This document shows positions 7,480 through 15,317 of a stretch of DNA of 64,000 bases, in pieces. A model generated the notes under the pieces. That model searched no databases. It was not told the origin of the DNA and saw only the letters and a program-made list of their open reading frames with translations. Within the stretch, counting starts at the first letter, position 1. Every line of letters begins with the position of its first letter. The translations under genes and the position numbers were made by a program. The stretch is from Bacteroides sp. 51 (GTDB lineage Bacteria > Bacteroidota > Bacteroidia > Bacteroidales > Bacteroidaceae): NCBI RefSeq assembly GCF_010500965.1, contig NZ_QVMI01000007.1, positions 1-64,000 on the forward strand, read 5' to 3'.

Positions 7480-8098
7480 AAGTCCACGTCATTACAAATT
7501 CAGGATCAATGATGTAGCAGATGAGATAGGTTCTTCCATGTTTGGAGCGGGTTTCCTTCCCTGGAAAGCATGTACCATCCAGTTGAGTAAGGTCCACATG
7601 CATATGTTCACGAAAATCTACGGCTTCCTCGTTCATGCACTTAAACATGACTTCTTTAGCCGACCAGATGAGCAGAAGGGCATGAGTTTTTTGTACGGAG
7701 TCTTCGGGCAAATGTTCGTCATCCCGTACAAATTTATGGGCCACTTTATGTACCCGTTCACTTATTTTCTCAATATCAATACCCACTTCGTTCGTTTCAC
7801 TTATAATCACAGAAACATAACCTTTGGTATGCGAGATACTTAGATGGGCACTATGATCTGCAAAATAGGGCTTACCACTGGGATGATACTGAATAGGAGT
7901 GATTCTTTGAGTTAGTGTGTATAGAAGAACACGTACAGCCAACCACTCTATTTTACGGGAATCGGATTTGAATGCATTGAGTTCATCCATATATACGGCA
8001 CCCTGATCCGGCAGAAGTGCCAGTAATTCACTCAGGTTTTCGGTTACTTTCCAAATCCCCCACTGATATTCTGAAGTTATATATTGCTTGTACAACAT
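7466..8098 (-). CDS. 4'-phosphopantetheinyl transferase superfamily protein
   Basis: The 210-residue enzyme is Sfp/AcpT-like: it moves the phosphopantetheine arm from coenzyme A to a serine of carrier proteins. The signature Mg-binding GIDIEKI (~residue 105) and WSAKEVMFKC (~145) motifs are both intact, and SISHTKGYVSV precedes them as in Sfp. The size fits the short Bacteroidetes members of this group. The start ATG is directly preceded by a heptad-arm hairpin, and its C-terminal SVES plus stop are encoded by another one. A carrier protein partner is not in the window. Confidence 0.9.
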   Translation of the reverse strand: MLYKQYITSEYQWGIWKVTENLSELLALLPDQGAVYMDELNAFKSDSRKIEWLAVRVLLYTLTQRITPIQYHPSGKPYFADHSAHLSISHTKGYVSVIISETNEVGIDIEKISERVHKVAHKFVRDDEHLPEDSVQKTHALLLIWSAKEVMFKCMNEEAVDFREHMHVDLTQLDGTCFPGKETRSKHGRTYLICYIIDPEFVMTWTSVES

Positions 8099-8100
8099 GA

Positions 8101-8211
8101 GAGTTGAGAGTTGACAGTTGAGAGTTGACAGTTGACAGTTGAGAGTTGACAGTTAAGCTGCGCATCATCGGCATCGTAACTGTCAACTGTCAACTGTTAA
8201 CTGTCAACTCT
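8101..8211. repeat. Heptad-arm hairpin B
   Basis: Eight tandem 7-nt units (GAGTTGA/CAGTTGA) form one arm, and the other reads CTGTCAA units; the loop contains CGGCATCGTAAC. It fills the junction between gldE and the PPTase start codon and encodes the last residues (ELTVNS) and stop of GldE. Confidence 0.9.
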
Positions 8212-9518
8212 TTAACGACTTTTACTTTTAAAATCCGCCGGTTATCCATCTCAAGGATTTCGAACTCGTAATTTTCGTATGTTAGTTTCTCGTGAAGCTG
8301 TGGAAACTCTCCTTTTATTTCGAGCAGAAGACCGGCTAATGTATCCGCATCACCGGATATTTTCTCAAAATCGTCCGGATTAACCCGGGCTATTTTATAG
8401 AAATCGGTAAGCTGGGTTTTGGCTTCGAATATCCAGGTATGATCATTGATGACAACATGCGTACGTTCTTCATCATCATACTCATCGTGAATTTCACCAA
8501 CAATCTCTTCGATAATATCTTCCATGGTGATAATGCCGGAGGTCCCTCCAAATTCATCAACAACAATGGCGATATGAATTTTCTCTGTCTGAAAATCCCG
8601 CAACAGGTCATCAATCATTTTTGTTTCGGGAACAAAATATGCCGGACGAATCAATGATTGCCAACGGAAGTTATCGCCTTTATTAATATGAGGAATGAGG
8701 TCTTTGATATAGAGTATCCCTTTAATATTATCAAGCGAACCGGAGTAAACCGGCATACGCGAGTAAGCATTATCAATGATACATTGCAGTACATTCTTAA
8801 AAGGCGTGCGTATATCCAGATCCACCACATCCAGCCGGGAAGTCATTACCTCCTTAGCCGTTTCCGCACCAAAACGCACAATTCCTTCAAGTATGGTATT
8901 CTCTTCGGAGAGTTCTTCCTTGTCTGTCAGATCAAGCGCCTGGGAAAGCTCGCTCACAGATATATTACGATTTTTCTTAACTACATGTTTATTAAGGAAG
9001 GTAGATGATTTCATTAACAACGACGCCAACGGATAGAATATTTTTTGGAACATAGAGATTCCTCCGGCGGCAAAACGACAAAAAGCTAGTGTGTTCTGGG
9101 CAGAGAAAATCTTAGGCATAATTTCACCAAACAGTAGCAATAGAAATGTCAGAGCTATTGTTAAAATAATAAATTCGGCCACAGGAGATGAAAAATCAAA
9201 TATGCCCATAAAGAAATAATTGCAGAGCATAATGATTGTTACGTTCACAAAATTGTTGGTAATCAGAATCGTAGCCAACAAACGTTCCGTATTATCCAAT
9301 AGCCGGCTTACTTTTTCATCTGCCGGATGGTTCCGGGCATCAATTTCATTGCGATCAGATGGAGATAAAGAGAAAAAAGCAATCTCCGAGGCGGAGGCAA
9401 AGCCCGATACGAGCAATAACAAACCGGCCAGAATAATGGCCACAATCTCCGAAGGTGTAGGAGGATTTACGGCTATGCCGCTAAAAACATCTGCCAACTG
9501 GCATAAATAATCGTCCAA
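8190..9518 (-). CDS. gldE: GldE-like CNNM/CBS/CorC membrane protein
   Basis: The 442-residue protein has an N-terminal CNNM (DUF21) membrane domain with about four hydrophobic segments (from ~25 to ~150), a CBS pair (~205-325, including TSRLDVVDLD and VDEFGGTSGIITMEDIIEEIVGEI) and a C-terminal CorC_HlyC domain. The GTSGIITMEDI motif is typical of this family of putative Mg/Co transporters; in gliding Bacteroidetes the orthologue is GldE. The order gldE-ssb-mutY, all on one strand, is the conserved Bacteroidetes arrangement. Its C-terminal ELTVNS and stop come from a heptad-arm repeat, so the native end may have been altered. Confidence 0.9.
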   Translation of the reverse strand: MDDYLCQLADVFSGIAVNPPTPSEIVAIILAGLLLLVSGFASASEIAFFSLSPSDRNEIDARNHPADEKVSRLLDNTERLLATILITNNFVNVTIIMLCNYFFMGIFDFSSPVAEFIILTIALTFLLLLFGEIMPKIFSAQNTLAFCRFAAGGISMFQKIFYPLASLLMKSSTFLNKHVVKKNRNISVSELSQALDLTDKEELSEENTILEGIVRFGAETAKEVMTSRLDVVDLDIRTPFKNVLQCIIDNAYSRMPVYSGSLDNIKGILYIKDLIPHINKGDNFRWQSLIRPAYFVPETKMIDDLLRDFQTEKIHIAIVVDEFGGTSGIITMEDIIEEIVGEIHDEYDDEERTHVVINDHTWIFEAKTQLTDFYKIARVNPDDFEKISGDADTLAGLLLEIKGEFPQLHEKLTYENYEFEILEMDNRRILKVKVVKELTVNS

Positions 9519-9548
9519 AACAATAATTTTTAATTAAAAATTATTTTA

Positions 9549-9637
9549 GTTGACAGTTGACAGTTGATAGTTGACAGTTACTATGCAGAATCAATCTGTA
9601 GCTTAACTGTCAACTATCAACTGTCAACTCTCAACTA
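9549..9637. repeat. Heptad-arm hairpin C
   Basis: Arms of CAGTTGA-type units flank a loop with ACTATGCAGA. It fills the ssb-gldE junction, with the ssb stop codon (TAG) directly against the arm. Confidence 0.88.
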
Positions 9638-10087
9638 AAACGGTAAATCGTCTGCAGGGTTATCATTCGTTCCCGGCATGGGTTGTCCAACCTGTGGTTG
9701 CACAGGCGCTTGCTGCACACTTGGTGATGGCGCTCCCATACCCGTATTTGCCGCTTTGGGAGTAAGCATTTCCATATTATCGACAAAAATCTCAGTTACA
9801 TAGCGTTTATTACCAGCCTGATCATCATAAGACCGTGTTCTGATTTTACCTTCTACATACAGCTTATCTCCTTTATGGATATATTTTTCTGCTGTTTCTG
9901 CCAAACCACGCCATAACACAAGATTATGCCATTCTGTTCTTTCCGGAACCTGTGTTCCGTTAGCAAGTGTATAACCACGTTCTGATGTAGCTAAGGACAT
10001 TGTTGCTACGGCAATACCGGTATCAAGATATCTCACTTCCGGGTCCTTGCCTACATTCCCTAATAATATAACTTTGTTTACTGACAT
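9635..10087 (-). CDS. ssb: Single-stranded DNA-binding protein
   Basis: The 150-residue protein has an N-terminal OB fold (VNKVILLGNVGKDPEVRY, ~3-20; WHNLVLWRGLAETAEKYIHKG) and a flexible Gln/Pro-rich linker ending in the acidic tip DDLPF, which recruits replication and repair partners. Length and tail are standard for bacterial SSB. It coats single-stranded DNA during replication, recombination and repair. It lies between mutY and gldE on the same strand. Confidence 0.95.
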   Translation of the reverse strand: MSVNKVILLGNVGKDPEVRYLDTGIAVATMSLATSERGYTLANGTQVPERTEWHNLVLWRGLAETAEKYIHKGDKLYVEGKIRTRSYDDQAGNKRYVTEIFVDNMEMLTPKAANTGMGAPSPSVQQAPVQPQVGQPMPGTNDNPADDLPF

Positions 10088-10149
10088 CTTTTATTTACTA
10101 TTTACTGATTTACAATTTACGATTGAAATTACAATGTTTTATTTTGATT

Positions 10150-10253
10150 GAAACACAGATTAACACGGATTATCGCAGATTATTTTTATGTATTACACAG
10201 ATTATTAAAATAATATATTAAATCTATGATAATCTGCGTTAATCTGCGTTTCA
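10150..10253. repeat. 10-nt-repeat hairpin (GCAGATTAAC family), copy 1
   Basis: Both arms consist of tandem CAGATTAACR-like units, AAACACAGATTAACAC on the left and its complement ending GCGTTTCA on the right, around an AT-rich loop. It lies in the ssb-mutY gap. Other copies are at 18348 and 41608. Confidence 0.85.
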
Positions 10254-10309
10254 ATTATTTGCCGTCAAAAATAAATAGAATTCAGGGATAAAGCAAGAGG
10301 ATTAATTAA

Positions 10310-10441
10310 AAGTTGAGAGTTTAGAGTTTAGAGTTGAAAGTTGAAAATTGAAAGTTACGATGCCGGCCTGATGTTTATTGATCCGCATGGTTAACTTTCA
10401 ATTTTCAACTTTCAACTTTCAACTCTAAAACTTCAACTCTC
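10310..10441. repeat. Heptad-arm hairpin D
   Basis: GTTGAAA-type arms flank a loop (10356-10391). Read on the minus strand it matches the loop of hairpin A closely, including GATCAATAAACA and CGGCATCGTAAC. The mutY stop codon abuts the arm. Confidence 0.9.
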
Positions 10442-11530
10442 TAAGAAGATTTGCACTAACCGGGAAATAGCATATTGATCCATATCTTCCTTTTTGATAC
10501 GTTTGTAGGTCGAGAATGAGCGGGTTGTTTCAGGCAGGGTAACTTCATAGAAATTAGCATATATCACCCGGTGCGAAAGAACGTGCTTCACCGACTTCAA
10601 AGACAATTTTATTACAGGAGATTCACCTTCGGCTATCAGGTTACGGAACTCGGTTGATGCAATGAGGTTCTCTTCCGTCACAGGCTCGGAGGTTTCGATC
10701 AGCGGCAATTCAAACAAGTTTCTCCAGATATCATTTCCGGTCCGTTTATGTATAAATGTATATTCACCGGCATTTACATACAGATAATTAAAATAGCGAT
10801 TGGTCGTTTTCGTTTTATGCTGCTTTATAGGTAACTTATTGACTAAGCCTACGGCAAGTGCAACACAACGGTTAGCCAAAGGACAATTCGTACAATCGGG
10901 CGATTTGGGAGTACACAGTAAAGCGCCAAAATCCATAATGGCCTGGTTAAACAATGCAGGTTGTTTTTTATCCATCAGTCTGTTTGCCCATTCGGTGATT
11001 TCCTTCTTTCCCCGCCCCGAGTCAATCGGAGTTTCAACTCCCATATAACGGGATATCACGCGGAACACATTGCCGTCTACTACCGGATAAGGCATGCCAT
11101 AAGATATGGAACAGATAGCTGCTGCCGTATATTCTCCCACCCCTTTCAAATTGATCACCCCTTCATATGTATCCGGAAATACACCATTCATACTTTTAGC
11201 TGCCGCATGCAGGTTCCGTGCACGGGAATAGTATCCTAGTCCCTGCCAGTACTTCATTACTTCATCCTCATCGGCATTTGCTAAAGTCTGTACATCCGGG
11301 AAACGTTTGATAAAACGCAGAAAATAATCGTATCCCTGATTTACACGGGTCTGTTGCAGGATAATTTCGGATATCCATATTTTATAAGGATCGGTAGTTT
11401 CCCGCCAGGGCAGTTCGCGTTTATTCTCATTATACCATTTTATCAGTTGAAAATTGAAAGTTGAAAATTGGAAGTTATCATCTTCACTTATCACTTCAGT
11501 CTGGAAAGGATTATATTTCTTTTGCCTCAT
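10433..11530 (-). CDS. mutY: A/G-specific adenine DNA glycosylase MutY
   Basis: The 365-residue repair enzyme removes adenine mispaired with 8-oxoguanine. It has the catalytic WISEIILQQTRV segment (~50), the helix-hairpin-helix LKGVGEYTAAAI (~125), the catalytic Asp in VVDGNVFRV, and the [4Fe-4S] ligands C-x6-C-x2-C-x5-C (from CTPKSPDC, ~205). A C-terminal NUDIX-like domain follows. Near the N-terminus the residues FQFSTFNFQ are encoded by a stretch of the 7-nt repeat (11444-11477), just before the first conserved LIKWY, so the repeat has been absorbed in frame. Confidence 0.93.
   Translation of the reverse strand: MRQKKYNPFQTEVISEDDNFQFSTFNFQLIKWYNENKRELPWRETTDPYKIWISEIILQQTRVNQGYDYFLRFIKRFPDVQTLANADEDEVMKYWQGLGYYSRARNLHAAAKSMNGVFPDTYEGVINLKGVGEYTAAAICSISYGMPYPVVDGNVFRVISRYMGVETPIDSGRGKKEITEWANRLMDKKQPALFNQAIMDFGALLCTPKSPDCTNCPLANRCVALAVGLVNKLPIKQHKTKTTNRYFNYLYVNAGEYTFIHKRTGNDIWRNLFELPLIETSEPVTEENLIASTEFRNLIAEGESPVIKLSLKSVKHVLSHRVIYANFYEVTLPETTRSFSTYKRIKKEDMDQYAISRLVQIFLES
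11444..11477. repeat. Single heptad-repeat arm inside mutY
   Basis: About four 7-nt units (GTTGAAA/ATTGAAA) lie within the mutY reading frame without an inverted partner. On the coding strand it is the stop-free orientation (TTTCAAC), encoding FQFSTFNFQ. Confidence 0.85.
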
Positions 11531-11544
11531 AAAATAAATTCTAA

Positions 11545-11727
11545 GAGCCTGTTTAAATTTTGCTCGTTCTTTTATTTAGTGCTGTTTTTAGGCTGTTTGT
11601 TTTCTTTTTAAGGTGAGAATAGCGGGCTATTTGAACCGCAAAAAGAGAAGAAACAGACAAAAAGAGCGCTAAAGAAAAAACGAAAGCAACATATAATAAT
11701 TATTCTGTGGAAAATTTAAACAGGCTC
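11545..11727. mobile_element. 183-bp MITE-like element
   Basis: Perfect 17-bp terminal inverted repeats (GAGCCTGTTTAAATTTT) bound a non-coding, imperfectly palindromic interior, and both ends are flanked by the trinucleotide TAA, as expected for a 3-bp target duplication. No transposase is inside, so it would need an enzyme elsewhere in the genome. It separates mutY from the downstream small genes. Confidence 0.65.
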
Positions 11728-11782
11728 TAAATAATGCATCAAAGATAATGGGATAAATTGAGATATAAAAACACTATACCAC

Positions 11783-11813
11783 TTGTGCACTATAAATAAT
11801 CATAGTACATTTG
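11783..11813 (+). promoter_or_regulatory. Promoter for the small DUF5053 cassette
   Basis: TTG (11783-11785) is followed after 20 nt by TACATTTG (11806-11813), a perfect TAnnTTTG. The predicted transcript starts about 20 nt before the first small reading frame at 11840. Confidence 0.6.
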
Positions 11814-11839
11814 CATACAATAACAAACATCAATAAAAC

Positions 11840-11941
11840 ATGGAAAAAGTAAAAGTTGAATTAACTGATAAAGAGTGGGAATTAATTGAAACCATCCGTC
11901 TTTTAATAAAAACAAGACATAATTACTCTATTCAATTGTAA
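11840..11941 (+). CDS. Hypothetical 33-residue protein
   Basis: A short reading frame (MEKVKVELTDKEWELIETIR...) begins just after a good promoter and is followed 17 nt later by the DUF5053 gene. The composition (charged, amphipathic helix) resembles the small helical partners often paired with Bacteroidales DNA-binding proteins. I recognise no family, and the call rests on promoter position, start codon and protein-like composition. Confidence 0.5.
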   Translation: MEKVKVELTDKEWELIETIRLLIKTRHNYSIQL

Positions 11942-11958
11942 CCAAAAACGAGCCTATA

Positions 11959-12177
11959 ATGAGATCGATAGAAGATGTGGTCCTTGATATTACATGGTCT
12001 AAGATAGCAAAACGTTATTTCCCAGATAAATCAATTACATGGCTTTATAATAAATTGCGTGGCGTTGATGGAAATGGTGGTTCCGGACATTTCACCGAAA
12101 GTGAGAAAATCCAGTTAAAGAATGCACTTCTTGATTTTTCGGAAAGAGTAAAGAATGCCGCCGAATCTATAATATAA
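11959..12177 (+). CDS. DUF5053 domain protein
   Basis: The 72-residue protein shows the DUF5053 pattern: an N-terminal IEDVVLDITWSKIAKRYF, then SITWLYNKLRGVDGNGG and FTESEKIQLKNALLDFSERV. Members are common in Bacteroides genomes and prophages, and the TWLYNKLRG segment suggests a small helix-turn-helix DNA-binding protein. It is the second gene of a two-gene cassette between the MITE-like element and hup, and its accessory neighbours fit recent arrival. Function unknown. Confidence 0.75.
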   Translation: MRSIEDVVLDITWSKIAKRYFPDKSITWLYNKLRGVDGNGGSGHFTESEKIQLKNALLDFSERVKNAAESII

Positions 12178-12318
12178 ACTCTGCATAATCTACGACCCCA
12201 CACAACTTTGTGGTTGAAACTCGGATTACACCTCTTTCTATAATAATCAAATAAACACAATACTGAGTTTTTTTAGAAATTAGTCTAGAATATATTTTTT
12301 AGAGAGATTAAAAAGCTA

Positions 12319-12326
12319 TATATTTG
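12319..12326 (+). promoter_or_regulatory. -7 promoter box for hup
   Basis: TATATTTG matches TAnnTTTG and lies 68 nt before the hup start. A T-rich block stands at the -33 position. Confidence 0.5.
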
Positions 12327-12393
12327 CAGTCCAAAAAATTAGGTATTAAAAGAAAAGAATATAAGTAATAATAATTATTATTTTTAAACTAAA

Positions 12394-12669
12394 ATGACTA
12401 AGGCAGATATTGTAAACGAAGTTACGAAGAGTACTGGTGTAGACAAAGTAGTAGCTCTTAACATTGTTGAGGCATTCATGGAGGCTATTAAAGACTCCCT
12501 GGCTAAAGAGGAAAATGTGTATCTACGCGGATTCGGTAGCTTTGTAGTAAAGAAAAGAGCTCAAAAAACAGCTCGTAATATTTCCAAGAATACGACTATC
12601 ATTATTCCGGAGCATAATGTACCGGCTTTCAAACCAGCAAAATCGTTTGCTGAGCTTCTGAAAAAATGA
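12394..12669 (+). CDS. hup: HU family DNA-binding protein
   Basis: This is a standard 91-residue HU: an N-terminal helical dimerisation part (TKADIVNEVTKSTGVDK...) and the beta-arm with RGFGSFVVKKR and NVPAFKPAK. It bends and compacts DNA as a homodimer. The order mutY-hup-rng is conserved in Bacteroidetes, which supports the housekeeping assignment, in contrast to the divergent HU-like protein at 5847. The stop codon is followed immediately by a 7-nt repeat hairpin of the GAGTTCT type. Confidence 0.93.
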   Translation: MTKADIVNEVTKSTGVDKVVALNIVEAFMEAIKDSLAKEENVYLRGFGSFVVKKRAQKTARNISKNTTIIIPEHNVPAFKPAKSFAELLKK

Positions 12670-12745
12670 TCTGAGTTCTGAGTTCTGAGTTTAGAGTACC
12701 AAGCGGACTAAAACTCATAACTCAAAACTTATAACTCAAAACTTA
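12668..12745. repeat. Heptad-arm hairpin E (GAGTTCT variant)
   Basis: The left arm is GAGTTCT-type 7-mers and the right arm is ACTCATA/ACTCAAA 7-mers. It has the same 7-nt periodicity as the GTTGAAA hairpins but a different unit and a short loop. Confidence 0.8.
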
Positions 12746-12774
12746 ATATTATTAACCCTATTAAAATAAAAGCT

Positions 12775-12867
12775 ATGCCAAGCGGAAAAAAGAAAAAAAG
12801 ACATAAAATGTCTACGCATAAGCGTAAAAAAAGACTAAGAAAGAACAGACATAAAAGCAAAAAATAA
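12775..12867 (+). CDS. 30-residue basic protein (AURKAIP1/COX24-like, ribosomal-type)
   Basis: ATG at 12775 opens a 30-residue, lysine/arginine-rich protein (MPSGKKKKRHKMSTHKRKK...) ending at TAA 12867. Tiny proteins with this sequence occur at the same place, between hup and rng, in many Bacteroidetes and are annotated as AURKAIP1/COX24-domain proteins. That domain is found in mitochondrial ribosome-associated proteins, so a small ribosomal-subunit role is likely. The composition alone rules out an enzyme. Confidence 0.8.
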   Translation: MPSGKKKKRHKMSTHKRKKRLRKNRHKSKK

Positions 12868-12894
12868 TTTTATAGTCTGATGTACAGATACGGA

Positions 12895-12940
12895 GAACAA
12901 ACTTGTAAAGCATGGTCTTTTCGGGTTTGTTCTTTGTGTT
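12895..12940 (+). terminator. Hairpin between the basic protein and rng
   Basis: GAACAAAC (12895) pairs with GTTTGTTC (12925), followed by TTTGTGTT. It may terminate or attenuate the hup transcript ahead of rng. Confidence 0.4.
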
Positions 12941-13012
12941 AGAACCCTTGAGTATTTAAGAAGGCTCGTCAGACAGCTTCTTAATTAACCAAACTAAATA
13001 AGAAATGAAATT

Positions 13013-14587
13013 GTGACAAGTGAACTGGTAGTAGATGTACAACCCAAAGAAGTCTCCATTGCTCTTCTCGAAGATAAAAGCCTGGTAGAACTTCAAAGCG
13101 AAGGAAGAAACATTTCCTTCTCTGTGGGTAATATGTATTTGGGCCGGATAAAGAAACTGATGCCGGGATTAAATGCATGTTTTGTGGATGTCGGCTATGA
13201 GAAAGACGCTTTTCTTCATTATTTAGACCTTGGACCTCAATTTAACTCACTGGAAAAGTTCGTAAGACAAGCTCTTGGCGACAGAAAAAAATTACCTCAG
13301 ATGCACAAAGCATCTATCCTACCGGACATTGAGAAAGACGGCACCATTGCCAACACACTAAAAGTAGGACAAGAGGTCATTGTACAAATCGCAAAGGAAC
13401 CTATTTCGACTAAAGGCCCCAGACTGACTTCCGAGATTTCATTTGCCGGAAGATACCTGGTTCTGATTCCTTTTAACGATAAGGTATCCGTATCACAAAA
13501 AATTAAATCGAGCGAAGAACGCGCCCGTCTGAAGCAACTCCTTCAAAGCATCAAGCCTAAGAATTTCGGAGTTATTGTACGTACGGTAGCAGAAGGCAAA
13601 CGCGTGGCCGAACTCGATGGAGAGCTTAAAGTGCTTGTCAAACACTGGGAAGACAGCCTGAAAAAGGTACAAAAAGCAACCAAGTTTCCGACATTGATCT
13701 ACGAGGAAACCAGCCGTGCTGTAGGAATGCTTCGCGACCTGTTCAATCCTTCATTTGAAAACATCCACGTCAACAATGAGGCGGTTTACAATGAAATCAG
13801 AGACTATGTAACACTCATTGCCCCCGACCGTGCAGGGATTGTGAAGCATTACAAAGGGCAACTTCCTATTTTCGACAATTTCGGTATCACCAAACAAGTC
13901 AAATCAGCATTCGGCAAGACCGTATCCTATAAGGGTGGAGCCTATCTGATTATTGAACACACTGAAGCGCTTCACGTAATAGACGTGAATAGTGGAAACC
14001 GCACCAAAAGCCCTGACGGTCAGGAAGGTAACGCATTAGAAGTTAACCTTGGAGCCGCAGACGAATTGGCGCGTCAACTACGCCTCAGAGACATGGGTGG
14101 TATTATTGTGATAGACTTCATTGATATGAGCTCTGCCGAAAATCGTCAAAAGCTTTACGAACGAATGACTGCCAACATGCAAAAGGACCGGGCAAGGCAT
14201 AACATTCTGCCACTCAGCAAATTCGGGCTGATGCAGATTACCCGCCAACGTGTACGTCCGGCTATGGATGTGAACACGCTTGAAGAATGTCCTACGTGTC
14301 ATGGCAAAGGCAAGATTAAGTCGTCCATTCTTTTCACGGACACTTTAGAGAGTAAAATTGACTACCTGGTTAATAAACTGAAGATAAAGAAATTCTCACT
14401 CCACATCCATCCGTATGTGGCCGCTTACATTAATAAAGGGATTTTTTCCCTGAAATATAAATGGCGCATGAAATACGGAAGTGGTATTAAAATTGTTCCG
14501 AATCAAAAACTCGCTTTCCTGGAATATATATTCTATGATCCGCAAGGTGAGGAAATTGATATGAAGGAAGAATTAGATGTAAAATAA
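13013..14587 (+). CDS. rng: Ribonuclease E/G family endonuclease
   Basis: The 524-residue protein has an N-terminal S1-type RNA-binding region (GNMYLGRIKKLMPGLNACFVDVGYEKDAFL, ~38-70), the RNase E/G catalytic core with its Mg-binding aspartates in VIDVNSGN and GGIIVIDFIDM, and the zinc-link CPTCHGKG (~425). It processes rRNA and degrades mRNA 5' ends. The start is GTG, because an ATG 8 nt upstream is in another frame and soon meets a stop. Position after hup is typical of Bacteroidetes. A hairpin shared with the convergent HAD gene follows. Confidence 0.93.
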   Translation: MTSELVVDVQPKEVSIALLEDKSLVELQSEGRNISFSVGNMYLGRIKKLMPGLNACFVDVGYEKDAFLHYLDLGPQFNSLEKFVRQALGDRKKLPQMHKASILPDIEKDGTIANTLKVGQEVIVQIAKEPISTKGPRLTSEISFAGRYLVLIPFNDKVSVSQKIKSSEERARLKQLLQSIKPKNFGVIVRTVAEGKRVAELDGELKVLVKHWEDSLKKVQKATKFPTLIYEETSRAVGMLRDLFNPSFENIHVNNEAVYNEIRDYVTLIAPDRAGIVKHYKGQLPIFDNFGITKQVKSAFGKTVSYKGGAYLIIEHTEALHVIDVNSGNRTKSPDGQEGNALEVNLGAADELARQLRLRDMGGIIVIDFIDMSSAENRQKLYERMTANMQKDRARHNILPLSKFGLMQITRQRVRPAMDVNTLEECPTCHGKGKIKSSILFTDTLESKIDYLVNKLKIKKFSLHIHPYVAAYINKGIFSLKYKWRMKYGSGIKIVPNQKLAFLEYIFYDPQGEEIDMKEELDVK

Positions 14588-14625
14588 ATAATGGCTGCTC
14601 TTAAAAATAGGGCAGCCATTATTTT
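14587..14625. terminator. Bidirectional terminator between rng and the inositol operon
   Basis: AATAATGGCTGC and GCAGCCATTATT form a 12-bp stem with T- and A-tracts on either side. It can stop transcripts from rng (plus) and from the convergent HAD gene (minus), whose stop codon overlaps it. Confidence 0.8.
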
Positions 14626-15317
14626 TAGAACAAAAGTTTAGCCAACATTTCCAGTGAGCTAACCCAAGCCCCTTTATATTCTTCAGGAGGTAATTTTTTG
14701 GTGATTAATATTGTTGGGCATCCTAAAAGTTGAGCCGGTAGTATATCATTCTTCATCGAGTCACCGATTATTAAGAATTCCTCCGGTTTAACCGCACTTT
14801 GATCAATAGCTATTTTCCAGATTGCCGGATCGGGTTTCCGTACTCCAACAATAGTAGAATCAATTAATCTATCCAGATATTCAAAGATATGAGCCTCTTT
14901 AAGAATGGTTTCCAGATTACCATAATAGTTAGACACAATGCTCAAATCATAGTTTCCGTTCAATGTCTTAAAGATCATTGCAGCTGTTTGGAGATTAGCA
15001 TCAATTTGTGTCAAAGTACATAGCTTTTGATCAATCATATCCGTATTATAATGACCGGCCAGATATTCGAACTGATAATTTAGCTTTCTGGTTATAGTAT
15101 CCTCAAAGCTAGTATCGCGTGGTATACCATTCTTCTCCATCTGGCGTTCACCATATACATAAGCATCCCAATATTGTTCTTTGGTTAAGCCACGTTTGAT
15201 GATTTCGCCTTCAAACTGACTCCAAAAGAAATCAAACCAATGTATTCCTGGTATATCTAGTGTTCCGCCAAAGTCAAAAGCTATGGCCTTGATTTTCTTT
15301 AAATCTTGTTCTTTCAT
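14625..15317 (-). CDS. HAD-superfamily phosphatase of the inositol-lipid operon
   Basis: The 230-residue protein is a HAD hydrolase: motif I AIAFDFGGTLD (~residue 12), a serine motif II (LSIVSNYYGN), the motif III lysine (GVRKPDPAIW) and motif IV (IIGDSMKNDI). It is the last gene of the operon and overlaps the flippase-like gene by 4 nt. In the pathway a phosphatase is needed to remove phosphate from phosphatidylinositol-phosphate after the CDP-alcohol transferase step, and this gene is the natural candidate. That assignment is inference from position; the fold is certain. Confidence 0.85.
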   Translation of the reverse strand: MKEQDLKKIKAIAFDFGGTLDIPGIHWFDFFWSQFEGEIIKRGLTKEQYWDAYVYGERQMEKNGIPRDTSFEDTITRKLNYQFEYLAGHYNTDMIDQKLCTLTQIDANLQTAAMIFKTLNGNYDLSIVSNYYGNLETILKEAHIFEYLDRLIDSTIVGVRKPDPAIWKIAIDQSAVKPEEFLIIGDSMKNDILPAQLLGCPTILITKKLPPEEYKGAWVSSLEMLAKLLF

